Assembly: GCF_003269035.1 (NCBI RefSeq)
Contig: NZ_QLTK01000025.1
Span: 1 to 64,000, forward strand
Source: Paraburkholderia bryophila
GTDB taxonomy: Bacteria > Pseudomonadota > Gammaproteobacteria > Burkholderiales > Burkholderiaceae
Length of the DNA stretch: 64,000 nt
Direction: 5' to 3'
The stretch's first letter is position 1; each line of letters begins with the position of its first letter. Both the position numbers and the translations under genes were made by a program. Below, piece after piece: positions 1 through 7,728 of this stretch. The notes beneath the pieces are model-generated. The model was not told where the DNA came from. It was given only the letters and a program-made list of their open reading frames with translations, and did not search any database.

Positions 1-43
1 GAGAGGCCACAGTACGTTTCTTTTTCATGATCGGCATATCCAT
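1..43 (-). CDS. 5' end of an unidentified gene cut by the window edge
   Basis: Reading leftward, an ATG at 43 opens a frame beginning MDMPIMKKKRTVAS that runs off the left edge. A GAAGGA ribosome-binding sequence (57-52) sits 8 bases upstream. A second in-frame ATG at 52 overlaps that sequence, so 43 is preferred. Only 14 codons are visible. The Met/Lys-rich start says nothing firm about function, and the call rests only on start, spacing and frame. Confidence 0.3.
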   Translation of the reverse strand, partial: MDMPIMKKKRTVAS

Positions 44-67
44 GATATTCATCCTTCATGATATGCC
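33..67. repeat. 8-bp inverted repeat at the start of the partial gene
   Basis: GGCATATC (33-40) is repeated in inverse at 60-67 as GATATGCC. CATGATAT also occurs twice as a direct repeat (41-48, 57-64). The arms flank the start region of the partial leftward gene, so a leader hairpin is possible. There is no T-run and no known match. Confidence 0.3.
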
Positions 68-193
68 TCGCCCACAAAATCACGGATAGGTCCCTGGCGT
101 CGAATGCGCGAGGACACGGATTCCAGATGAGCCACTACCGTGACTGCGCGGGGGACCCGCTTAAGAATTAGCGGTGTGAGCGGCTTTCTCTTG

Positions 194-227
194 CTGACTT
201 CTCTTTGCCGCGGCAAAGAGAAGTTAG
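194..227. repeat. Palindromic intergenic repeat element (Paraburkholderia-type)
   Basis: A 28-bp perfect palindrome with no loop (197-224) is built on CTTCTCTTTGCCG and its complement. It extends to 34 bp (194-227) with one G.T wobble. It is followed by a GC-rich block and an A-rich tail (about 228-300). From memory, this palindrome plus the following CCGCCCCGCACAGGGGC block recurs between genes in Paraburkholderia genomes; I did not see a second copy here. The rest of 68-403 shows no gene. Confidence 0.55.
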
Positions 228-403
228 TGCCGCCCCGCACAGGGGCAACGCCAATAGACCACTAACAAAACAAGGAAAGGCCAACACCGCAAGCACCCAG
301 GCAAGCAAGCGCAGCGAACTAAAGCACCAGAAAAAAACAAACCAAACACCCGCACCGCAGGCAAAACTCCCCCTGCGGCCACGAGCAAAAAAACCTAAAA
401 AAA

Positions 404-1456
404 TTACTTCCGCAAGGAATCCAGATCAACCACAAACCGATACTTCACATCACTCTTCAGCATCCGCTCATAAGCCTCATTAATCCCCTGCATAGGAATC
501 ACTTCAATATCCGAAGTAATCCCATGCTCACCGCAGAAATCCAACATTTCCTGCGTCTCGGCAATCCCACCAATCAACGATCCAGCCAACCGGCGACGCT
601 TGAAAATCAGATTGAACACCTGCGGCGACGGATGATCGTGCTCAGGCGCACCCACCAGCGTCATCGTCCCATCCCGCTTCAACAGATTCAAAAACGGATT
701 CAGATCGTGCTGCGCGGCCACCGTATTCAGAATCAAATCGAAGCTGTTGGCATGCGCTTCCATCTCCTGCGCATTCTTCGAAATCACCACCTCATGCGCG
801 CCCAACCGCTTCGCGTCTTCGATCTTCGACGGCGACGTCGTGAACAACACTACATGCGCACCCATCGCGCGCGCCAGCTTCACGCCCATATGGCCCAGAC
901 CCCCCAGGCCGACAATCCCGACCTTCTTGCCGGGACCCGCGCCCCACGTGCGCAGCGGCGAATAGGTGGTAATGCCCGCGCACAGCAACGGCGCCACACC
1001 GGCCGGGTCGAGATTGTCCGGCACCCGCAGCGTGAATTCCTCGTCGACCACCAGTTGCGTCGAATAACCGCCGTAAGTGATCTGACCATCCACACGGTCG
1101 ACACCGTTATACGTGCCTACCCAGCCGTTTTCGCAATACTGCTCGAGGTCTTCCTCGCAACTCGCACACGTGCGGCACGAATCCACCAGACAGCCCACGC
1201 CGACCAGATCGCCGACCTTGTACTTCGTCACGTCCGGACCCACCGCGCTGACGCGGCCGACAATCTCATGGCCCGGCACGACCGGGAAAACGGTGTTCTT
1301 CCATTCATTGCGTGCCTGATGCAGGTCGGAATGGCACACGCCGCAAAACAGGACTTCCATCTGCACGTCATGGGCGCGCAGTTCGCGGCGCTGGATTTCG
1401 AACGGAGCGAGCGGCGCGGTAGCGTCGGTCGCTGCATAGGCGTAAGTCGTGCTCAT
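404..1456 (-). CDS. Zinc-dependent alcohol dehydrogenase / aldehyde reductase (YahK/CAD family)
   Basis: 350-residue medium-chain dehydrogenase, expected to reduce aldehydes or oxidise alcohols with NADP(H) in the cytoplasm. The catalytic zinc site is visible as CGVCHSD near residue 40 followed by GHEIVG. The structural-zinc cysteines lie around residues 95-110 (CRTCASCEEDLEQYC). The Rossmann motif GLGGLGHMG lies near residue 180. Length matches the YahK/cinnamyl-alcohol-dehydrogenase group (about 349). The ATG at 1456 is preferred to upstream starts because GGAG lies just before it and family proteins begin there. The gene is divergent from an AraC_N regulator, as yqhD is from yqhC in E. coli, so control by that regulator is likely. 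The exact substrate is unknown. Confidence 0.9.
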   Translation of the reverse strand: MSTTYAYAATDATAPLAPFEIQRRELRAHDVQMEVLFCGVCHSDLHQARNEWKNTVFPVVPGHEIVGRVSAVGPDVTKYKVGDLVGVGCLVDSCRTCASCEEDLEQYCENGWVGTYNGVDRVDGQITYGGYSTQLVVDEEFTLRVPDNLDPAGVAPLLCAGITTYSPLRTWGAGPGKKVGIVGLGGLGHMGVKLARAMGAHVVLFTTSPSKIEDAKRLGAHEVVISKNAQEMEAHANSFDLILNTVAAQHDLNPFLNLLKRDGTMTLVGAPEHDHPSPQVFNLIFKRRRLAGSLIGGIAETQEMLDFCGEHGITSDIEVIPMQGINEAYERMLKSDVKYRFVVDLDSLRK

Positions 1457-1774
1457 GGGTAGCTCCAGCAAAGAGGGTGATGTCACAAGGCGATGCCCCA
1501 AGGCGACGCGTGACGTCGCCGCGGACAGCCTTGTCTTGAGCCGGGATCGCAGCGCCAGCGGTGGTCGACGAATTCGCCGAAGCAGTGAATCGGCAACCGG
1601 GCCCGGCGTGGTGCGGAAAACTCGATCCGGCAGGGTTCCCATCTTAGGAGCCGACTCTGACCCGGGGAATACCTGAATGTCTTGAAGATTTGCCTAAAAC
1701 TCCTGGCGAAGCGCGCAGTAGGTCGTTTAGTGCTAAATTTCAAGCATTATTCTCTTGAGCGTCACTATTCCGTC
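1457..1774. promoter_or_regulatory. Divergent intergenic region between dehydrogenase and AraC regulator
   Basis: 318 bp separate the two divergent starts. The dehydrogenase side is GC-rich. The regulator side is AT-rich from about 1725, with an extended -10-like TGCTAAATT (1731-1739), but no good -35 is at the right distance. No clear dyad operator was found by eye. Both promoters and the AraC site are presumed to lie here. Confidence 0.4.
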
Positions 1775-2767
1775 ATGTCAAGTCCTGCTGCCGATCCCGC
1801 TGTGGATCACATCGTCGATCCCGTTGCAAGCACGCTCGCGGACCCGCGTATGGTCGAGCTATTCGATCTGTTGGCGCCGAAGCCGGGCTTCACCTGCTCC
1901 AGTCTGGAAGGCGTCAATCTGATGCGTGCCAATCATCCGATGCCGCGCATGCCGGTCATGTATGAGCCGAGCATCGTGATTGTTTGTCAGGGCCGCAAAC
2001 GCGGCTATCTCGGCGACCAGGTGTTCCAGTACGACGCGCAGCAGTATCTGGTGCTGTCGGTGCCGCTGCCGTTCGAATGCGAAACCGAGGCGAGTCCGCA
2101 GACACCGTTCCTGGCGATCTCGGTGCGCGTCGATTTGACCATGGTGGCCGAGTTGCTGATGGCGCTGAACGAAACGCAAGGCGCGGCGCGGAACGAACCG
2201 CTCGGGGTTTATTCGACGTCGCTCGACCCGGCTTTGTCGAATGCGGTGCAGCGGCTGATGGAAGCGCTGGCTTCGCCGCTCGACGCGCGCATTCTCGCGC
2301 CCGGCGTGGTCCGCGAAATCTGCTATCGGGTGCTGACCGGCGAGCAGGGTGACGCGATCCGCGCGGCGCTCACGCATCAGAATCATTTCGGCCGCATCGC
2401 CAAGGCACTGCGACGAATTCATGCCGACTACTACGGCGAGCTCGACGTGGACACGCTGGCCGCCGAAGCCGGCATGAGCCTCGCGGTATTCCACGCGCAA
2501 TTCAAGGCGGTGACCGCAACTTCGCCGATGCAATACGTGAAGACCACGCGTTTGCATCACGCGCGCTTGCTGATGGTGCAGGACGGTTTGAGTGCGGGCG
2601 CGGCCGCGGCGCGCGTCGGTTATGAAAGCGCGTCGCAATTCAGCCGCGAGTTCAAGCGGCTGTTCGGCCTGAGTCCGGTCGACGAAGTCAAACGCATGCG
2701 CGCCGTCTACGATGCCCCCGCGCCGCGTGTGGTGAAGCCGGTGGCGCGTTACGTGACGGCCGTCTAG
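1775..2767 (+). CDS. AraC-family transcriptional regulator with AraC_N domain (YqhC-like)
   Basis: 330 residues. The N-terminal half (about 25-190) resembles the AraC_N sensor domain, with the stretch EPSIVIVCQGRKRGYLGDQ. The C-terminal 100 residues carry a two-helix-turn-helix AraC DNA-binding domain, with LAAEAGMSLAVFHAQFK as the first helix pair and GYESASQFSREFKRLFG as the second. The ATG at 1775 was chosen because upstream in-frame sequence has no family resemblance. In E. coli the related YqhC activates an aldehyde reductase gene next to it; the arrangement here is the same, so the likely target is the dehydrogenase at 404-1456. The inducer is unknown. Confidence 0.88.
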   Translation: MSSPAADPAVDHIVDPVASTLADPRMVELFDLLAPKPGFTCSSLEGVNLMRANHPMPRMPVMYEPSIVIVCQGRKRGYLGDQVFQYDAQQYLVLSVPLPFECETEASPQTPFLAISVRVDLTMVAELLMALNETQGAARNEPLGVYSTSLDPALSNAVQRLMEALASPLDARILAPGVVREICYRVLTGEQGDAIRAALTHQNHFGRIAKALRRIHADYYGELDVDTLAAEAGMSLAVFHAQFKAVTATSPMQYVKTTRLHHARLLMVQDGLSAGAAAARVGYESASQFSREFKRLFGLSPVDEVKRMRAVYDAPAPRVVKPVARYVTAV

Positions 2768-2801
2768 GCGCATTCGCCACGGACGGTTGCGATGACTACG
2801 G

Positions 2802-3575
2802 CTATAAGCCGCTGAACCAGTTATACCCCTGGTCTTCCCAATAGCCGCCAGGGTTCGTGTTGGTCACGAAGATCGCCGCAATGTGTTTCGGGTTCTTGAA
2901 GCCAAGTTTGGTCGGCACTCGCAGTTTCAGCGGATAGCCGTATTTCGCGGGCAACGGGGCATCGCGGAAATCGAGCGTGAGTTGCGTTTGCGGATGCAGG
3001 GCCGTCGCCATATCGAGGCTCGAATAGTAACGGTCCGCACATTTGAAGCCCACATAGCGCGCGCTCAGATCGGCGCCGATGCGCTCCAGAAACGTGCGGA
3101 ACGGCACGCCGCGCCATTGGCCGATCGCGCTCCATCCTTCAATGCAGATGTGGCGCGTGATCTGCGAAACCTGCGGCAACGCGCGCAACTGATCGAGATT
3201 CCAGCTACGTTTGTCCGTCACCAGCCCCGACACTTCAAGTTGATAGGTCGAGCCGTCCACATCCGGCGCATCGAACTCGGGGTAGAAGGCGTTAAACGGA
3301 AACGGGTCGGTGATCTCGCGCGCCGAATAGGTCGGCGCCAGCCTGTTGCGGTCGAACAGCCAGCCTTGCACGCGATCGTTCCAGCGCGACATGGCCCACA
3401 GCACCTTGTCGACCGAATCGCCGTCCTGCATGTTGCAGCCCGACAGCATGGCCAGTGCGCCGATCGACAGCGACGAGCGCAGAAACAGACGCCGCTGCAG
3501 TCGCTCGATTTGCGGCTGATGATCGCGGAGAACGACGGGCGCTCGGCGTGCCTTGTCGGGACGGGATGCGCTCAT
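2802..3575 (-). CDS. Lipoprotein-type sulfite-oxidase-family molybdopterin oxidoreductase (copy 1)
   Basis: 257 residues. The N-terminus has a twin-arginine stretch (QRRLFLRSSLSIGALAM) ending in a lipobox-like LSGC, suggesting Tat export and lipid anchoring in the periplasm. The single oxidoreductase molybdopterin domain follows. RHICIEGWSAIG near residue 140 holds the cysteine that ligates molybdenum in this family (sulfite oxidase, MsrP/YedY). Its start overlaps the stop of the cytochrome b561 gene (ATGA), so the two are translationally coupled and the cytochrome is the likely electron partner. This parallels MsrPQ, though the cytochrome is of another family. The substrate is unknown; methionine sulfoxide repair and sulfite oxidation are both possible. 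A paralogue lies at 32560-33351. Confidence 0.87.
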   Translation of the reverse strand: MSASRPDKARRAPVVLRDHQPQIERLQRRLFLRSSLSIGALAMLSGCNMQDGDSVDKVLWAMSRWNDRVQGWLFDRNRLAPTYSAREITDPFPFNAFYPEFDAPDVDGSTYQLEVSGLVTDKRSWNLDQLRALPQVSQITRHICIEGWSAIGQWRGVPFRTFLERIGADLSARYVGFKCADRYYSSLDMATALHPQTQLTLDFRDAPLPAKYGYPLKLRVPTKLGFKNPKHIAAIFVTNTNPGGYWEDQGYNWFSGL

Positions 3576-4204
3576 GCCTGGGTTCCTTCGTGAACGGTGG
3601 GTTTGGCATGGCCGGTCAGCATGGGCAGCAGCGTGCGCGGTACCAGCAGCACGAGCGCCAGATGCACGCAGACAAATCCCACCACGCCCGCCATGGCGAC
3701 GAAATGCACGCGCCGCGCGAAATCGAAACCGCCGAATAGCGCGGTCAGCCAGGAGAATTGCACCGGCTTCCAGATCGACAGTCCCGACGCCACCAGCAGC
3801 ACGCCGAGCGACAGCACCAGCAGATAGAGCGCACGTTGCACCGCGTTGTAGCGGCCGGTCTCGTGCGGGAGTTTGAAGCGCAGCGCCAGGGCGGCGTCAT
3901 GCACCACGTCGCGCGGATGAACCGGCAACAGCGCACGGCGGAAATGCCTGCGTCCGATGCCATACGCCAGATACAGCAGCCCGTTGGCGCACAGCAGCCA
4001 CATCGCCGCGAAATGCCACGCCATCGAACCGCCGAGCCAGCCGCCGACGGTCGCCCACGCGGGAAACCTGAAGGGGAAAAACGGCGACGCGTTGTAGATG
4101 GCCCAACCGCTCATCACCATGCAGACCATCGCAAACGCGTTGATCCAATGGGTGATGCGGACGACGAGCGGGTGAACGAGCTGACGTTGGCGTGTTTCGG
4201 GCAT
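3572..4204 (-). CDS. Cytochrome b561-type membrane protein (copy 1)
   Basis: 210-residue membrane protein with four hydrophobic segments (about 15-35, 55-78, 115-135, 165-190). Histidines sit in or near them, including HPLVVRITHW at the start, WHFAAMW, and a histidine near the last helix (RRVHFVAM), fitting a haem b561/hydrogenase-b-type fold. It probably carries electrons between quinol and the periplasmic molybdoenzyme translated directly downstream (4-base overlap). It lies 110 bp downstream of the secreted protein gene at 4315-4947 in the same direction. The closest relative in the window is 33354-33947, sharing SGW-IYNASP and WKPVQF-W/F segments. Confidence 0.85.
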   Translation of the reverse strand: MPETRQRQLVHPLVVRITHWINAFAMVCMVMSGWAIYNASPFFPFRFPAWATVGGWLGGSMAWHFAAMWLLCANGLLYLAYGIGRRHFRRALLPVHPRDVVHDAALALRFKLPHETGRYNAVQRALYLLVLSLGVLLVASGLSIWKPVQFSWLTALFGGFDFARRVHFVAMAGVVGFVCVHLALVLLVPRTLLPMLTGHAKPTVHEGTQA

Positions 4205-4314
4205 GGCGCGACGTTGACGGCAGTGGCGGCGTGAACAGGATGAACGGCAAGCGGCAAGCCGCGTCGTGACATTACGCGGCCGCTCAAACCGATGAAGCGA
4301 TACAACGCGCCGTA

Positions 4315-4947
4315 TTACATCGGCGGCGTGATGCCGTTCTCACCTGCGGAGATGAAGTTGGCCGCCATTGAACCGTCGGCTTCCTTGTGCGCGAACAGCA
4401 CGACCTTCGCGCCCGGCACCAGCAGCGAACGGTCGCCCGGCACCAGGTTGACGATCGGCACATCCGGCGGAATCACGATTTTCTTTTCGCCGTCTTTGTA
4501 TTTCACGGTGATCGTGCGGCCGTTGCTGACCACGAGCGAGCCGACGGTGCCGTTGGTCATCGAGCTGTTGCCGCCCAGATCCCACGGACGATGGCCTTCG
4601 CCGCTGCCGCGCATGCTGGCCGGAAACACGTGGACTTCGAGCGCTTTCAGCGTGCCGTCGGCCTGCGGAATCGCGGCGGTGCCGACATAGCTGTCTGGCT
4701 TGATGTCGTTCACGTTGGCGAGGGTGACGCCGCGAATCGGCGTGTCTTTCGCGAGCTTCACGTCGACGTCCTTGCCGTCGCGCGTGTGGACCTTGAGCAG
4801 GTCGCCCGACAGCGACGTGACGGTGCCGCGTACGCCGGTGGGCGCGGCGCTCTGGGCTTGCGCGGCGGGGCCGGCGGCGAGCAGCGCGGCGGCGACGAAT
4901 GCCGGGGCGGCGAGCACGCGCAGTGCCTTCGCGGAAACGAGCTTCAT
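4315..4947 (-). CDS. Secreted DUF5666-like protein of redox module (copy 1)
   Basis: 210 residues with a clear signal peptide (MKLVSAKALRVLAAPAF...) and a probable cleavage site at AQA-Q near residue 32. The mature part looks like small beta-barrel repeats, with GVRGTVTSLSGDLLKVHTR at its start, resembling DUF5666-type domains. It has no catalytic motif I know. The paralogue at 31856-32470 shares DIKP-SYVG, EV-VFP, GEGH--WDL and a terminal PPM. It is the first gene of a leftward group with the cytochrome and the molybdoenzyme, so it is expected to act with them in the periplasm. The resemblance is from reading, not a search. Confidence 0.7.
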   Translation of the reverse strand: MKLVSAKALRVLAAPAFVAAALLAAGPAAQAQSAAPTGVRGTVTSLSGDLLKVHTRDGKDVDVKLAKDTPIRGVTLANVNDIKPDSYVGTAAIPQADGTLKALEVHVFPASMRGSGEGHRPWDLGGNSSMTNGTVGSLVVSNGRTITVKYKDGEKKIVIPPDVPIVNLVPGDRSLLVPGAKVVLFAHKEADGSMAANFISAGENGITPPM

Positions 4948-5043
4948 GGAACGACTCCAGGTAAGTGAACGATGGGAATAACGACGGCAACAACGATGGG
5001 GGGCAGATTAAACGCGCAATCGGCTCAGCCGGGTGACCGGCGG

Positions 5044-5059
5044 ATGACAAAAACGTCAT
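5044..5059. promoter_or_regulatory. CusR/HprR-like response-regulator box
   Basis: ATGAC-N6-GTCAT is a perfect inverted repeat. The full 16 bases, ATGACAAAAACGTCAT, match the E. coli CusR/HprR box core (ATGACAA-NN-TTGTCAT) except for two bases in the right half. It sits between the secreted protein gene (start 4947) and the response regulator (start 5137). It abuts the expected -35 of a TAGAAT -10 at 5082-5087 reading rightward, which suits autoactivation, and it could serve the leftward module as well. Confidence 0.6.
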
Positions 5060-5136
5060 GAACGGTGCGGTCCGCGCCACGTAGAATGGTCGTTACCTAT
5101 CTTTATGTCCGGCGTTTTCCGCGCGCGTCAGCCACC

Positions 5137-5808
5137 ATGAGCATTCTCGTCATCGAAGACGATCCGAAAACCGGCGATTACCTGAAGAAGGGTTTGCGCG
5201 AGAGCGGCTATGCGGTCGATCTCGCCCGCACCGGCACCGACGGTCTGCACATGGCGCTCGAACAGACGTATGAACTGGTGGTGCTGGACGTGATGCTGCC
5301 CGGCATCGACGGTTGGGAAATCATGCGCGCGCTGCGGGCGCGGCGCGATCTGCCGGTGATCTTCCTGACCGCGCGCGACCACGTCAGCGACCGCATTCGC
5401 GGTCTCGAACTCGGCGCGGACGATTACCTCGTCAAGCCGTTTTCGTTCACCGAACTCGTGCTGCGGATTCGCACGCTGTTGCGGCGCGGTGTGATCCGCG
5501 AGCGCGACGTGTTCGAGATCGCCGACCTCAAACTCGACGTGCTGCGTCGCAAGGTGACGCGCGAAGGCGTGGAGATTGCACTGACCAATAAGGAATTCAT
5601 GCTGTTGCATCTGCTGGTGCGGCGTCAGGGCGAAGCGCTGTCGCGCACGCAGATCGCCTCCGAGGTGTGGGATATGAATTTCGACAGCGACACGAATGTG
5701 GTCGACGTGGCCGTCAAACGGCTGCGCGCCAAGGTCGATCATCCGTTCGAGAAGAAGCTCATCCACACGGTGCGCAGTATCGGCTATACGTTCGGCGACG
5801 GCTCATGA
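5137..5808 (+). CDS. OmpR-family response regulator, heavy-metal/HprR type
   Basis: 223 residues. The receiver domain has acidic EDD at 7-9, the phospho-acceptor Asp near residue 51 (VVLDVMLP) and the conserved Lys near 101 (LVKPFSF). The winged-helix DNA-binding domain ends in HTVRSIGYTF. The group is CusR/CopR/HprR/IrlR-like. The start was chosen at MSILVIEDD, where family proteins begin. The kinase gene starts inside its last codons (ATGA overlap). It is divergent from the molybdoenzyme module with a CusR-like box between, so control of that module and of itself is likely. E. coli HprRS controlling msrPQ is the established parallel; the signal here is unproven. Confidence 0.92.
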   Translation: MSILVIEDDPKTGDYLKKGLRESGYAVDLARTGTDGLHMALEQTYELVVLDVMLPGIDGWEIMRALRARRDLPVIFLTARDHVSDRIRGLELGADDYLVKPFSFTELVLRIRTLLRRGVIRERDVFEIADLKLDVLRRKVTREGVEIALTNKEFMLLHLLVRRQGEALSRTQIASEVWDMNFDSDTNVVDVAVKRLRAKVDHPFEKKLIHTVRSIGYTFGDGS

Positions 5809-7205
5809 GCTGGTGGACCGAGCGTTCGCTGACGGCGCGCACCACGGTGCTGTTCGCGTCGATTGCCTGCCTCGTGATCGGCACGCTCGGCGCGTATTTC
5901 TATCACTCCGCCGAGGTCTCGCTGGAGCGCCGCGCCGACGTCGTGCTGACCGGCCGCGTCGAGCACTTCAGCCGGATCGTCCAGGACATGTATTCCGTCA
6001 GCGAGTTGAAGGCGCGCCCGCTGCTGTTCGAAACCATGCTGGGCGGAGAAGCGGACGTGCTGCTGTTTCGCCGGCCCAACGAGACGCCGTTCATCGACGT
6101 CAATCCGGCTGGCATCGCGGTGCCGCCGTTGCAGGCCGCCCCGTCGGGCCGACTGCCGACCTTTGCCGAGATTCGCCGCACCGTGCTGGCGGACGGCGTG
6201 CCGGTGCATTGGGCGATTGCCACGGCCAAGGCGCGCGAGGACGGCGCCGAAGTCGAGGTGATCGCCGCGCATCCGATGACCCAGGAAGTGCGCATGCTCG
6301 CCGCGTATCGCAACCGCATCCTGCTGGCCACGTTGTGCGGCATGCTCGCCGCCACGCTGCTCGCTTATTACGTGTTGCGCCGCGCGTTGCGGCCGGTGCG
6401 CGAGATCGCCACGCGCGCCGCGCAGATCAGTCCGGCGAGCCTTACGGTGCGGCTCGACAGCCAGGCCGCGCCGGTTGAATTGCGCCAGCTCACGCACGCG
6501 TTCAACGCCATGCTCGATCGTCTCGCGGACGGGTATCAGCGGCTGTCGCAGTTTTCCGCCGATCTGGCGCATGAAATCCGCACGCCGGTGGGCGCGCTGA
6601 TCGGCCAGACTCAGGTCATGCTCGCGAAACCCCGCGAGCCGGACGAATATCAGCAGGTGCTCGAATCGAATCTGGAAGAGCTGAACCGCCTCAGCCACAT
6701 TGCCGAGAACATTCTGTTCCTGGCGCACGCGGACCATGCGGCTCTGTCGGTCGACCGGAAAACGGTGGACCTGCGTGAGGAGCTCGTCAGAATCGCCGAC
6801 TATTTCGAAGGTCTCGCCGACGAGCGCGGCATGCGTTTCACGATCGAAGCGACCGGATCGGTCTGCGCCGATCCGATGCTGTGCCGGCGCGCGATCAACA
6901 ATCTGGTCGTGAATGCGGTGCGATATGGGGCGCCCAACACGGTCGTGCGGCTAAGCGGCAAGAACGACGCAACCGGCGCGACGGTGGCGGTGGAGAACGA
7001 AGGCGCACCGATTCCCGACGATCAGTTGCACCGGCTGTTCGACCGTTTCTACCGGGCGGATGCGGCGCGTAGCGAGTTCACCGAATCGAGCGGGCTGGGG
7101 CTCGCCATCGTTAAGGCGATCATGCATCTGCATGGCGGCGCCGCGCAGGCGGCCTGTCCCGCGCCGGGCGTGGTGCGTTTCGAACTGCGCTTTCCGCGCG
7201 CCTGA
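5805..7205 (+). CDS. Sensor histidine kinase partner, heavy-metal/HprS type
   Basis: 466 residues. Membrane segment 1 is about 13-34, the periplasmic sensor about 35-165 and membrane segment 2 about 168-190. A HAMP linker follows, then the phospho-acceptor His in SADLAHEIRTP (near 255), the N box NNLVVNAVRYG (near 365) and the G box GLGLAIVK (near 430). This is the CusS/IrlS layout. It overlaps the regulator stop by four bases, so the two are co-translated. No metal-binding His/Met cluster stands out in the sensor region, which is one reason to consider an oxidative-stress signal (HprS-like) rather than copper. The signal assignment is inference. Confidence 0.9.
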   Translation: MSWWTERSLTARTTVLFASIACLVIGTLGAYFYHSAEVSLERRADVVLTGRVEHFSRIVQDMYSVSELKARPLLFETMLGGEADVLLFRRPNETPFIDVNPAGIAVPPLQAAPSGRLPTFAEIRRTVLADGVPVHWAIATAKAREDGAEVEVIAAHPMTQEVRMLAAYRNRILLATLCGMLAATLLAYYVLRRALRPVREIATRAAQISPASLTVRLDSQAAPVELRQLTHAFNAMLDRLADGYQRLSQFSADLAHEIRTPVGALIGQTQVMLAKPREPDEYQQVLESNLEELNRLSHIAENILFLAHADHAALSVDRKTVDLREELVRIADYFEGLADERGMRFTIEATGSVCADPMLCRRAINNLVVNAVRYGAPNTVVRLSGKNDATGATVAVENEGAPIPDDQLHRLFDRFYRADAARSEFTESSGLGLAIVKAIMHLHGGAAQAACPAPGVVRFELRFPRA

Positions 7206-7362
7206 TCGCGTGCGAACGAGCGCGCCTAACCCGGCGCGTGGCGGGTAACGGCGATACCGGGATGATTGCGCAACTGGCTACCGCTTTCCGGTGTCGTTAC
7301 GATGGTGTGGCCTATTTCCATTCACCACTCGTCACTCCCCCCCACGATCCGGAGAGAACATC

Positions 7363-7686
7363 ATGAAGCGGTTTCACATAGCCCTTGCGGTCGCCGACCT
7401 CGACGCTTCGATTGCCGATTACAGCCTGCGTCTCGGGCAAGCACCCACTGCCGTGGTCTCCGGTCAGTACGCCATGTGGCGTACCGATCTGCTCAACTTC
7501 TCGATCAACCTGACGCCGGAAAAAGCGGGCCAATTGCGCCACATCGGCTTCGAGGACGACGCGGCCGAGGGCTTCACGAAGAGCGTCGACGTAAACGGCC
7601 TCGAATGGGAGCATTTTTCGGCGCAGGAACAGGATCGGCGTATCGAGAGTACTTACGGTCACGCCGTCCGGGCGGATCGGGGCTAA
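7363..7686 (+). CDS. Small VOC-family (glyoxalase/bleomycin-resistance fold) protein
   Basis: 107 residues with a GGAGAG ribosome-binding site just upstream. The start KRFHIALAVADLDASIADY is the typical beta-alpha opening of a VOC module, and HIGFEDD near residue 63 and EWEHFS near 85 fit the metal-ligand positions of the fold. The length equals one and a half modules at most, so it probably dimerises. The nearest relatives I recall are arsenic/cadmium-induced ArsI/CadI-like proteins, but the C-terminus is short and lacks their cysteine tail. Substrate unknown. It stands alone between the kinase and the phosphatase gene. Confidence 0.7.
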   Translation: MKRFHIALAVADLDASIADYSLRLGQAPTAVVSGQYAMWRTDLLNFSINLTPEKAGQLRHIGFEDDAAEGFTKSVDVNGLEWEHFSAQEQDRRIESTYGHAVRADRG

Positions 7687-7728
7687 ACGGGGCTAGACGG
7701 CCTGGCATTGCGCTGACGGGAAGCGTTT

